From Acidaminococcaceae bacterium UBA2453 (GTDB taxonomy: Bacteria; Bacillota; Negativicutes; Acidaminococcales; Acidaminococcaceae), in NCBI GenBank assembly GCA_002342505.1, contig DDQB01000096.1:1-14635 (forward strand): DNA of 14,635 nt, read 5' to 3'. The notes under the pieces were generated by a model that did not search any database, was not told the origin of the DNA, and saw nothing but the letters and a program-made list of their open reading frames with translations. Both the position numbers and the translations under genes were made by a program. The first letter of the stretch is position 1. Every line of letters starts with the position of its first letter. This document shows positions 1 through 6,633 of the stretch, in pieces.

Positions 1-32
1 AGTTTTCAAGGTTCCGCCGTCTTACCGACGGC
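1..32 (-). other. rRNA-operon-like transcribed leader, runs off left edge
   Basis: This is the predicted 5' end of the transcript made from the promoter at 39-67. It contains a 6-bp hairpin (gccgtc at 16-21 with gacggc at 27-32, five-base loop). On the minus strand this is followed by GGAACCTTGAAAACT at 1-15, which resembles the CTTTGAAAAC boxA-like segment common ahead of 16S or 23S rRNA in Bacillota. No rRNA sequence is visible inside the window. An rRNA operon downstream of lysS is known in Bacillus, so an rrn operon beyond base 1 is an inference from position and leader sequence. The alternative is a tRNA cluster. Confidence 0.6.
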
Positions 33-38
33 TTGATT

Positions 39-67
39 ATAATAGCACCTTTTTTGAGTTGTGTCAA
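39..67 (-). promoter_or_regulatory. Strong sigma-A promoter, rRNA type
   Basis: Read on the minus strand, a perfect TTGACA -35 box (62-67) is separated by 17 bases from TATTAT (39-44), with an overlapping TATAAT at 36-41. Directly upstream of the -35 box lies an A/T-only tract (about 69-91), as in the UP elements of stable-RNA promoters. It lies downstream of the lysS terminator and fires away from lysS, out of the window. Confidence 0.8.
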
Positions 68-92
68 CACTTTTTTTATAAATTTTTAAAAG

Positions 93-116
93 AAAAGAGA
101 GGCTCTCGCCTCTCTT
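93..116 (-). terminator. Rho-independent terminator of the greA-lysS unit
   Basis: On the minus strand, 13 bases after the lysS stop codon, AAGAGAGGC pairs perfectly with GCCTCTCTT around a GAGA tetraloop (95-116). A T-rich tract follows. This insulates lysS from the stable-RNA promoter immediately downstream. Confidence 0.9.
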
Positions 117-129
117 CAAATAATAATCC

Positions 130-1683
130 TTATTTTACCTCGTTTGCATCTTCTTCCGTTTCAACTTTTTCCTGCGCCAGCGGTTTCATTGTTGGGAACA
201 AGAGCACGTCACGAATGGAAACCGCGCCTGTCAGGAACATGACAAACCGGTCAATGCCAATGCCTAACCCACCGGTCGGCGGCAGTCCATGCATCAGCGC
301 ATTGATGAAATCCTCATCCATCATGCCAGCCTCTTCATCGCCATTTGCACGTTCTTCCATCTGTTTCACAAAACGTTCGCGCTGATCGATCGGATCATTT
401 AATTCTGTGAATCCGTTGCAAAGCTCACGCCCGTAAATAAATCCTTCAAACCGATCCGTGATCTCCGGATCTTCTTCGCTGCTCTTTGCCAGCGGGGAAA
501 TTTCTTTCGGATATTTATAAATAAAAGTCGGCTGGATCAGTTTGTCTTCCACAAACTCATCAAAGAACGCATTGATAATTTTACCTACGCCCCAGGATTC
601 TTCATAAGCAACATGTGCTTCATCGGCCATCTGACGGGCAACGGCAATATCCTTTACACCGTTGAAATCTTTCCCGCTGTACTGTTTTACTGCATCAATC
701 ATAGTAATACGGGGCCAGGGACCTGCCAGATTGATTTCCTGTCCTTCATACACGATCTGCAGCGTACCCAAAACTTTCTGCGCCGTTTCCGTAACAATTT
801 TTTCCGTAATGTCCATCATGGATTCCATATCGCCATAGGCCTGATACAGTTCCAGACTGGTAAATTCCGGATTATGCTTGATATCGATTCCTTCGTTACG
901 GAAAATACGTCCCATCTCGTACACGCGTTCCAGTCCGCCAACGATCAGTCTCTTCAGATTCAATTCCGTAGCGATACGCAGGTACATCTGGATGTCCAAC
1001 GCATTATGATACGTAATGAAGGGACGGGCCGTAGCGCCGCCGGAAATCGTATTCAATACAGGGGTGTCAACTTCCAGGAATCCTTCATTATCCAAAATTT
1101 CACGGATGCTCTTGATAATCTGGCTGCGTTTGATGAAAACATCTTTCACATCCGGGTTCACAATCAAATCAACATAACGCTGACGATACCGCAGATCCAC
1201 ATTGGTCAGTCCGTGCCATTTTTCCGGCAGCGGTTTCAGCGCTTTAGATAAAAATTCAAGTTTTTCCACGCGAATGGAAGGTTCGCCCATATGCGTCTTA
1301 AATGCGGTTCCGGTCACACCGATGATATCACCGATATCCATTAACTTGATAATAGAATACGCATCCTCGCCCAGAACATCTTTGCGTGTATAGAGCTGAA
1401 TCTTCCCGGTGTTGTCCTGCAAATCCAGAAAGCTTGTCTTGCCGTGGCCGCGAATTGCCATAACACGTCCGGCCACTTTGACCTCCGTGCCATTCGCTTC
1501 CATCTCTTCTACATTTTCATAAATCTCTTTTGTATGATGGGTCCAGTCAAAGCGATGTCCAAACGGACGGATGCCCCGCTCTTCCAGCTTGTGCATCTTA
1601 TCGATGCGGTTCTGCATCTGCTCATTAATATCCATCGCCGCCGGCGTCTGCTTTTCCTGTACTGCCTTCTTTTCTTCTGCCAT
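130..1683 (-). CDS. lysS: Lysyl-tRNA synthetase, class II
   Basis: This enzyme charges tRNA-Lys with lysine using ATP, in the cytoplasm. The 517-residue product has the class II LysRS layout. After a charged N-terminal extension (about 1-25), an OB-fold anticodon-binding domain lies around 66-150 (VKVAGRVMAIRGHGKTSFLDL). The catalytic domain follows, with motif 2 (GRIFRNEGIDIKHNPEFTSLE, about 258-278) and motif 3 (GGLGIGIDRFVMFLTG, about 471-486). The length is slightly above the usual 490-505, owing to the N-terminal extension and an acidic tail (EKVETEEDANEVK). The ATG at 1683 has GGGAG seven bases upstream. The gene starts 14 bases after the greA stop, so the two are cotranscribed, and it ends at a clear terminator. 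The family assignment is certain. Confidence 0.98.
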   Translation of the reverse strand: MAEEKKAVQEKQTPAAMDINEQMQNRIDKMHKLEERGIRPFGHRFDWTHHTKEIYENVEEMEANGTEVKVAGRVMAIRGHGKTSFLDLQDNTGKIQLYTRKDVLGEDAYSIIKLMDIGDIIGVTGTAFKTHMGEPSIRVEKLEFLSKALKPLPEKWHGLTNVDLRYRQRYVDLIVNPDVKDVFIKRSQIIKSIREILDNEGFLEVDTPVLNTISGGATARPFITYHNALDIQMYLRIATELNLKRLIVGGLERVYEMGRIFRNEGIDIKHNPEFTSLELYQAYGDMESMMDITEKIVTETAQKVLGTLQIVYEGQEINLAGPWPRITMIDAVKQYSGKDFNGVKDIAVARQMADEAHVAYEESWGVGKIINAFFDEFVEDKLIQPTFIYKYPKEISPLAKSSEEDPEITDRFEGFIYGRELCNGFTELNDPIDQRERFVKQMEERANGDEEAGMMDEDFINALMHGLPPTGGLGIGIDRFVMFLTGAVSIRDVLLFPTMKPLAQEKVETEEDANEVK

Positions 1684-1697
1684 TCTGTTTCTCCCGA

Positions 1698-2183
1698 TTA
1701 TTTTATCTTGGTAATTTTATACTGATGATCTCCCAACGGAGTCCGCACTGTCACGATCGTTCCCACTTTCTTTCCCATGATGGCCGAACCAATAGGCGAT
1801 TCATTGGAAATACGACCCGCAAACGGATCCGCTTCCGTAGTACCAACCACAGTATAAGTCTGCAGACGGTCTTCTTCAAAATCCGGATCCAGATCTTCAA
1901 TATCAACCGTAGCGCCCAGTTCAACTTTCGTCTTGCGTTTCTTGGAATTATCAATAACCTTTGCGGTATTGACCATTTGTTCCAGTTCCAGGATGCGGCC
2001 TTCAATACGGGCCTGTTCATCTTTTGCGGAAACATATTCCGAGTTTTCGCTTAAATCACCGTGCGCAATTGCTTCATGCAAACGTTCTTCATTTTCCAGA
2101 CGTTTGACTGTGCGCAATTCTTCCAGCTCGGCTTCCAGTTTAGCCAGGCCTTCTGCCGTCAATATTGTTTCTTTCGATGTCAT
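1698..2183 (-). CDS. greA: Transcription elongation factor GreA
   Basis: GreA enters the RNA polymerase secondary channel and stimulates cleavage of backtracked RNA, freeing stalled complexes. The 161-residue product has the normal length. It has an N-terminal coiled-coil hairpin (about 5-75) with the diagnostic tip HGDLSENSEY (41-50), whose Asp43 and Glu46 are the acidic tip residues. A C-terminal FKBP-like domain follows, with NESPIGSAIMGKKVGT. I chose the ATG at 2183: GGAGG is seven bases upstream of it but only one base from the in-frame ATG at 2189, and MTSKETILTAEG matches the family N-terminus. It is the first gene of a greA-lysS unit driven by a near-perfect promoter. Confidence 0.97.
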   Translation of the reverse strand: MTSKETILTAEGLAKLEAELEELRTVKRLENEERLHEAIAHGDLSENSEYVSAKDEQARIEGRILELEQMVNTAKVIDNSKKRKTKVELGATVDIEDLDPDFEEDRLQTYTVVGTTEADPFAGRISNESPIGSAIMGKKVGTIVTVRTPLGDHQYKITKIK

Positions 2184-2265
2184 GATCATTCCTCCACAAT
2201 AAACAATAATATTAATATCGGTTTTCAGTCTTTGAAATGGAATATCTAAAAAAAGATTAATTTAT

Positions 2266-2294
2266 ATTATAATTTTTTCTATTATCATTGTCAA
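2266..2294 (-). promoter_or_regulatory. Perfect-consensus sigma-A promoter for greA-lysS
   Basis: On the minus strand TTGACA (2289-2294), exactly 17 bases and TATAAT (2266-2271) match the consensus at all twelve positions. The -35 box starts 18 bases after the stop codon of the acyl-ACP-reductase-like gene. The predicted RNA starts near 2259, giving a very A/T-rich leader of about 75 nt before greA. No terminator hairpin is visible between the two transcription units, so readthrough from upstream is possible. Confidence 0.9.
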
Positions 2295-2311
2295 ATAGCA
2301 GCGCCATTATA

Positions 2312-3388
2312 TTATATGGATGCATTTTTTTGGGCATTCATTCTTACCCGCTCAATCATTTCTTCCGTGACCGCGTGCTCAAAATTTCGGAAGCCTGCCA
2401 ACGTAAAACCATGCTTGTCCGCTAATGCAGAAATCGCATCTACCTGCGACGGATGAAGTTTTCTTCCAAGCGTGAAATTTTCATATCGCTTTTCCAGCGC
2501 AAGGATCATCGTTTCGGCCATACATGCAAAACAGGTTTTCTGAGGAAACCCAAAATCAAAATGGAAATTCACATCTCCCGGAACATGGATCACGCCGCCC
2601 TCGATCACCAGCACATCATTCCGCTGCGCAGAAACATTCCGGGAAACATTCCGGGGCCGTGCTACATCACAGACTACGGCGCCCGATTTCAAGTCAGCAG
2701 GATCAATGATAAAATCCACCGCGCTGGTTACGGCAATAACCACATCCGCTTTATGCAGACTGTCTTTTACATTGGAACTGACGGAAAAAGTCGCAGCCCC
2801 ATGGCCGTTCAGTTCCTGCGCTAATTCTTCCAGCGGGGCAATCCGCCGGGCAACCAGATTGATATGCCGCACCTCACGGGATAAGATCCGGGCGCAGGCA
2901 GAACCGATCGAACCGCTGGCCCCGACAATGGCAACTTCCGCATCCCGCAAGTCTTTCCCCATCAACCGCGTCGCTTCGCGCGTTCCCTGCAGAGCCGTAG
3001 CCACAGTATAGCTGTTACCCGAAGTTACAGCAATATTCAGCCGCTTGGCAACAGTAATGCCGGCATCCCCGACAATAGAAGTGAAAGCGCCCAGACCGAT
3101 AATCTTCGCTCCCAGCTCTTCCGCAATCTTTCCTGTTTCCACGATTCGGTCAATGACGAATTCCTCCGGAAGTTCCACCATTTGTTTCGCCGTCAACGGA
3201 CAGCCTACAAACCAGCCTTCTGCTTCCGCATAGGGACTTTTCACTCCGGTAATATGCGAAACTTCAAACGGTTTCTTCTTACGTAACACATGCTCCAGCA
3301 AAGAATCCGGGATGCACCTGACAAAAGGCGACACCTTCTGCATATCCGCCAATGAAAGCGGGTGCAGTATAAACGCAAACTTTTCCAT
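2312..3388 (-). CDS. Acyl-ACP reductase-like NAD(P)-dependent dehydrogenase
   Basis: The 358-residue product resembles cyanobacterial long-chain acyl-ACP reductase (AAR, COG5322 type), which reduces acyl-ACP to fatty aldehyde. From memory, matching landmarks run in the same order over the whole length. These are the N-terminal FILHPLSLAD, SHITGVKSPYAEAEG (44-58), GLGAFTSIVGD (98-108), TSGNSYTVATAL (122-133), the nucleotide-binding loop IVGASGSIGSACARIL (154-169), and CFACMAETMILALE (286-299) followed by NFTLGR. Cys289 in FACMAE aligns with the acyl-accepting cysteine of AAR. Automated annotation may call it shikimate or amino-acid dehydrogenase. The ATG at 3388 has AAGGAG, which overlaps the stop of the preceding gene 12 bases away, so translation is probably coupled. 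The fold and family are well supported. The substrate in this organism is not. Confidence 0.75.
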   Translation of the reverse strand: MEKFAFILHPLSLADMQKVSPFVRCIPDSLLEHVLRKKKPFEVSHITGVKSPYAEAEGWFVGCPLTAKQMVELPEEFVIDRIVETGKIAEELGAKIIGLGAFTSIVGDAGITVAKRLNIAVTSGNSYTVATALQGTREATRLMGKDLRDAEVAIVGASGSIGSACARILSREVRHINLVARRIAPLEELAQELNGHGAATFSVSSNVKDSLHKADVVIAVTSAVDFIIDPADLKSGAVVCDVARPRNVSRNVSAQRNDVLVIEGGVIHVPGDVNFHFDFGFPQKTCFACMAETMILALEKRYENFTLGRKLHPSQVDAISALADKHGFTLAGFRNFEHAVTEEMIERVRMNAQKNASI

Positions 3389-3400
3389 GTTCCCGACTCC

Positions 3401-4333
3401 TTACTGTAAATACTCTATAGAGGGCACAATATCATACTTTGTTATGCATTCTTCGTATTCGTCCGGCCGCAGCGCTCTGCTTTTTCCATAAGCCGCCACA
3501 ATTGCCGCTTCCAGCACATTTGTCCCGAAACTCCGTCCCTGCAGGCAGGGTGTTGTTGTAATCAACATTTTTATCCCGGCAGCTTTCAATCTTTCCCGAT
3601 CCTCATGGGTTACCGTGTTTGTAATGATTATTTTGCCATCCAGACGGGACGGCATAAACCGTTTGATTAACAGAAAATCTCCCGCTATAATATCGCTTTT
3701 CAGAAAATATTCCGGATGCCGCACAACATGCTCATCCTGCTTTTCCCCGGTAGGATACATCCATTTAACAGGCAACTTCGTAATAACCGGCACAAGAACA
3801 GAAGCCCAGCGGTTCAGCGCATTCAGACTGTAAATGGGAATATTCATTCCCAGCCCGTAGATCATATCGCCAAACATCACATCGCTCTTTTTCTGCACCA
3901 GCGCTTCCGCCATACCGAATCGGTCCACTGCACAGACCAGCAATACTTTTTTATCTGAAAAATCAATGAAGCCATTATCTGAAAGATATCGGATCGCCAT
4001 TCGTTCCAGCGTATTCTTCAATCCGCTGCCATCCAAAACAGGCGTATTTTTAACCTGCTGCAGCAGTTTTGCGGACTCAGCAAAAATATAGCGACGGTCA
4101 CCTGCCACAAGATACAGATCCGTTCCTCCAAGGCCAATCGCATCCGCCTTGCCATCATAGTAACGAAGCAATTCTTCCGCTTTCCGCATATCTCCGTCCG
4201 TACCCCTGCGTTCCAGAATGATATGCGCGTCTCCTAAAAGCATGAAACCTCTGGCATCGCGTTTGGAAGAACCAAGACTGATACTGATCACATATTTTTC
4301 TTTTTTGGTTTCCTGTGCTTCGTTTTGATTCAT
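3401..4333 (-). CDS. Uncharacterised protein paired with the AAR-like gene
   Basis: I do not recognise a proven function for this 310-residue soluble protein. I recall similar Bacillota proteins labelled 'quinate 5-dehydrogenase' by automated transfer, but I see no classical GxGxxG dinucleotide-binding loop or catalytic motif supporting that name. Conserved-looking stretches are ISISLGSSKRDARG (17-29), RRGTDGDMRKAEELL (42-56), AIGLGGTDLYLVAGDRRY (65-82), TPVLDGSGLKNTLER (97-111) and TTTPCLQGRSFGTNVLEA (259-276). There is no signal peptide and no membrane segment. The ATG at 4333 is preferred over 4339 because AGGA lies six bases before it and directly abuts the other. It is the promoter-proximal gene of a two-gene unit, its stop codon lying inside the ribosome-binding region of the AAR-like gene. 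Confidence 0.7.
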   Translation of the reverse strand: MNQNEAQETKKEKYVISISLGSSKRDARGFMLLGDAHIILERRGTDGDMRKAEELLRYYDGKADAIGLGGTDLYLVAGDRRYIFAESAKLLQQVKNTPVLDGSGLKNTLERMAIRYLSDNGFIDFSDKKVLLVCAVDRFGMAEALVQKKSDVMFGDMIYGLGMNIPIYSLNALNRWASVLVPVITKLPVKWMYPTGEKQDEHVVRHPEYFLKSDIIAGDFLLIKRFMPSRLDGKIIITNTVTHEDRERLKAAGIKMLITTTPCLQGRSFGTNVLEAAIVAAYGKSRALRPDEYEECITKYDIVPSIEYLQ

Positions 4334-4367
4334 AGACATTCCTGTAAAGTTACTTTTTCAAAAAGGT

Positions 4368-4396
4368 ATTTTATCATAACGCCGGTAATTTAACAA
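4368..4396 (-). promoter_or_regulatory. Extended -10 promoter for the two-gene AAR-like unit
   Basis: On the minus strand TTGTTA (4391-4396), a 17-base spacer and TAAAAT (4368-4373) form a good sigma-A promoter, with TGA just before the -10 box giving an extended -10. The predicted start is near 4361, leaving a leader of about 28 nt. The rest of the dusB-downstream gap (4397-4509) shows no clear hairpin terminator and no reading frame I would support. Confidence 0.7.
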
Positions 4397-4509
4397 TCAG
4401 CTAACACAAAAAAACAATGACCGGAAATTTTTTAACAGGTTATGGGAACAGATCAATAAATCCGCACTCCCGCATTCAATCGCATAAAAGCGTAAGCAAA
4501 TTTTTCCTG

Positions 4510-5478
4510 TTATCCCTTTGCCAGGAATTCCCTGTAAGACTCAAGCAGACTTTCTAATTCGCGCAACGTTTCGACCCTGTGGATTTTTTCTCGATATTCA
4601 GAAGCTTTGGGCAAGCCTTTAATATAAGCAGAAGCATGGCTTCGCATTTCTTTTACAGCTACCTTTTCTCCCTTAAATTCCACCAGTGCAGTTGCATGCT
4701 CCAGAATCAGACGCAGCTTTTCATCAAGGGTTACAACGGGTAATTCTTTCCCTTCCATCGCGGCGCGTAACTGTGAAAACAGCCACGGGTTCCCATAGGC
4801 GCCCCGGGCCAACATCAGTCCGTCGCACCCTGTTTCTTTCCGCATCCGCAAACCATCCTCCGAGGAAAAAATATCGCCGTTGCCGAAGACTGGGATCCCG
4901 ACTGCATTCTTCACTGCCCGTATAATCCCCCAATCTGCTTTTCCCATATAGAACTGATCCCGCGTCCGGCCGTGTACCGCGACAGCAGCAACACCGGACG
5001 CCTCAGCTACTTTAGCAATTTCAACCGCATTCCTGTGCTCGTCGTCCCATCCGGCGCGAAACTTGACCGTAACCGGTATCGTAACAGCCTTCACCATGGC
5101 AGTCAAAATTTTTCCTGCCAGATCCGGCGTTTTCATCAGCGCAGACCCTTCTCCGTTGTTTACCACTTTGGGAACAGGACAGCCCATATTAAAATCAATC
5201 ATGTCTGCGCCCTGCGCCTCCACAATTTTCGCCGCCTCCGCCAGTTCATCCGGAACCGAGCCGAACAGCTGAATAGCAGTCGGACGTTCTGCCGGATCGA
5301 TCTGCAGCATGGCAAATGTCTTTTCATTTTTATATAAAAGCCCCTTGGCGCTGACCATTTCCGATACCGTCAGCCCGCAACCGAATCTGCGGCAAATGAC
5401 GCGATAAGGCAGATCGCTGATGCCTGCCATCGGCGCCAGCGCAATGGGCGCATCTAATACAATGTTTCCGATTTTCAT
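4510..5478 (-). CDS. dusB: tRNA-dihydrouridine synthase, DusB type
   Basis: This flavoenzyme reduces specific uridines in the tRNA D-loop to dihydrouridine using FMN and NADPH. The 322-residue product has the full Dus signature: APMAGISDLPYR (15-26), QLFGS (70-74), DFNMGCP (95-101) with catalytic Cys100, VTVKFRAGWD, AVHGRTRDQFYMGKADW, FGNGDI and ARGAYGNPWLF for the FMN-binding TIM barrel. A C-terminal helical domain follows. The reading frame is open to 5559, but the ATG at 5478 is the start: AAGG lies just upstream, MKIGNIVLDAPIALAPMAG is the family N-terminus, and the extension would overlap the coaX terminator. dusB followed by lysS is an old Bacillota order. Here the AAR-like pair and greA lie between them. 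No convincing own promoter is visible in the 45 bases after the terminator. Confidence 0.96.
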   Translation of the reverse strand: MKIGNIVLDAPIALAPMAGISDLPYRVICRRFGCGLTVSEMVSAKGLLYKNEKTFAMLQIDPAERPTAIQLFGSVPDELAEAAKIVEAQGADMIDFNMGCPVPKVVNNGEGSALMKTPDLAGKILTAMVKAVTIPVTVKFRAGWDDEHRNAVEIAKVAEASGVAAVAVHGRTRDQFYMGKADWGIIRAVKNAVGIPVFGNGDIFSSEDGLRMRKETGCDGLMLARGAYGNPWLFSQLRAAMEGKELPVVTLDEKLRLILEHATALVEFKGEKVAVKEMRSHASAYIKGLPKASEYREKIHRVETLRELESLLESYREFLAKG

Positions 5479-5523
5479 GATGCCCTTACAAGTGAATTTA
5501 ACTTTCGTCACACTAACTAATAT

Positions 5524-5556
5524 AAAAAAACGGACGGAAAGATTTCTCCCCGCCCG
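5524..5556 (-). terminator. Rho-independent terminator after coaX
   Basis: On the minus strand, CGGGCGGGGA pairs with TTTCCGTCCG across a six-base loop (5531-5556, ten pairs including three G-T). Seven T residues follow (5524-5530). The hairpin begins 17 bases after the coaX stop codon and lies within 50 bases of the dusB start, so dusB depends on readthrough or on a promoter I cannot resolve. Confidence 0.88.
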
Positions 5557-5573
5557 CAACAGGTCTTATTTCC

Positions 5574-6350
5574 TTATTTTTTATTCTTTTCAAAAATAAT
5601 TCGCAGGCCTTCTAATGTCAGCATCGGATCCACTTCGTCAATGCAGTCGGTCCCCTGGGCCATGGTGTTTCCAAAACCGCCGGTGGCAATCACCAGCGCA
5701 TCGCCGCCCAACTCTTTCTTCATACGGGAAACGATCTCTTTAATCAGGCCATAGTAACCGAACATGATACCAGCGCGCATTGCATCCACCGTATTCCCGC
5801 AAATGGATTTTTTCGGCGGAATCAGTTCAATACGAGGCAGCTTGGCAGTCCGCTGGAACAAAGCTTCGGAAGAAATCCCGATACCGGGACAGATCGCGCC
5901 ACCCAGATATTCTCCGTTAGGCATTAACGCACAGAACGTCGTTGCCGTGCCGAAGTCAATGATGATCATCGGCTTTTTCAAATGCGCATATTTGTCATAC
6001 GCGGCTACCGCATTGACGATACGGTCCGCGCCAATTTCCTTGGGATTTTCATAACGCAGCTGCAGTCCAATTTTCAGGCCCTGTCCCACAATCAGCGGTT
6101 TAATATTAAAATAGCGTTCGCACATATGGCACAGCGGCACAAGGACCGGCGGAACAACGCTGGAAATAATAATATCCGTCACGATGTCCTTTTTCAGGCC
6201 GGAAAACCCCAGCATACTGGTCATAAACATACCAAATTCATCGGCCGTCTTGGATCGGTCCGAGGAAAAACGCCAGTTATCGATCAACTTTTTCCCGTCA
6301 TAGATACCCGCTACTGTATTCGTATTGCCAACATCAATTACCAGTAACAT
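5574..6350 (-). CDS. coaX: Type III pantothenate kinase
   Basis: CoaX phosphorylates pantothenate in the first step of coenzyme A synthesis. The type III enzyme is not feedback-inhibited by CoA. The 258-residue product has the ASKHA-fold landmarks: the phosphate-1 loop VIDVGNTNT (4-12), ENPKEIGADRIVNAVAAY (101-118) with the pantothenate-binding GADR, and the second phosphate loop IIDFGTATTF (130-139). GGAICPGIGIS and ATGGFG follow. The start is the ATG at 6350 because a perfect AGGAGG lies seven bases upstream and MLLVIDVGNTNT is the family N-terminus. The longer frame to 6431 reads through leader sequence. coaX after ftsH is standard Bacillota order, here with birA inserted between them. It is bracketed by its own promoter and terminator. 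Confidence 0.97.
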   Translation of the reverse strand: MLLVIDVGNTNTVAGIYDGKKLIDNWRFSSDRSKTADEFGMFMTSMLGFSGLKKDIVTDIIISSVVPPVLVPLCHMCERYFNIKPLIVGQGLKIGLQLRYENPKEIGADRIVNAVAAYDKYAHLKKPMIIIDFGTATTFCALMPNGEYLGGAICPGIGISSEALFQRTAKLPRIELIPPKKSICGNTVDAMRAGIMFGYYGLIKEIVSRMKKELGGDALVIATGGFGNTMAQGTDCIDEVDPMLTLEGLRIIFEKNKK

Positions 6351-6495
6351 AAACGTCCTCCTTAACAGGTCCGGAAACAACTGAAGGATCAGCGGTTCCA
6401 AAAAAATTATTAACGGTCCAATCTGTAACAACCGGACACATCGCCTGTCTTTCTCTTTGCCCTGAAAGCATTACACGGCATGATCACTGATTCAG
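6351..6495 (-). other. Long coaX 5' leader with pairing potential
   Basis: This transcribed leader is about 145 nt. On the minus strand CCTGAA near the 5' end pairs with TTCAGG about 30 bases on. GTCCGG (from 6432-6437) can pair with CCGGAC (from 6369-6374). TCCTT (from 6384-6388) can pair with AAGGA of the Shine-Dalgarno region (from 6359-6363). These are short helices found by eye and I recognise no known riboswitch class. No small reading frame in it looks real. Confidence 0.35.
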
Positions 6496-6501
6496 GACTT
6501 T

Positions 6502-6529
6502 AGTATATCAGAAATTTCAATTTATGCAA
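6502..6529 (-). promoter_or_regulatory. Extended -10 promoter for coaX
   Basis: On the minus strand TTGCAT (6524-6529), a 16-base spacer and TATACT (6502-6507) preceded by TGA make an extended -10 promoter in the gap between birA and coaX. The predicted start is around 6495. Between this promoter and the birA stop (6530-6633) I see no gene and no canonical terminator. Confidence 0.7.
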
Positions 6530-6633
6530 GAAAAAATTTCATCGACGCATATTACCCCGAACACAAGACCGACGCCTCAGCAAACTGAATTTGGCTCCGT
6601 TACAAAAAATGTCGCGCAATCTCTGTCCGGAAA

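Noticed and set aside
613..1251. A 212-codon plus-strand open frame
   Set aside because: It is antisense to lysS. It has no recognisable protein features and codon usage typical of a shadow frame.
5479..5559. N-terminal extension of dusB
   Set aside because: The extra 27 codons overlap the coaX terminator, lack a ribosome-binding site and are absent from the DusB family. The same reasoning removed the extensions of coaX (6351-6431), divIC (12633-12698) and the S1 gene (12163-12186).
6391..6400. TGGAACCGC-like segment in the coaX leader resembling the T-box core
   Set aside because: The upstream AGGG context, specifier stem and following terminator hairpin are missing, and coaX is not a usual T-box target.
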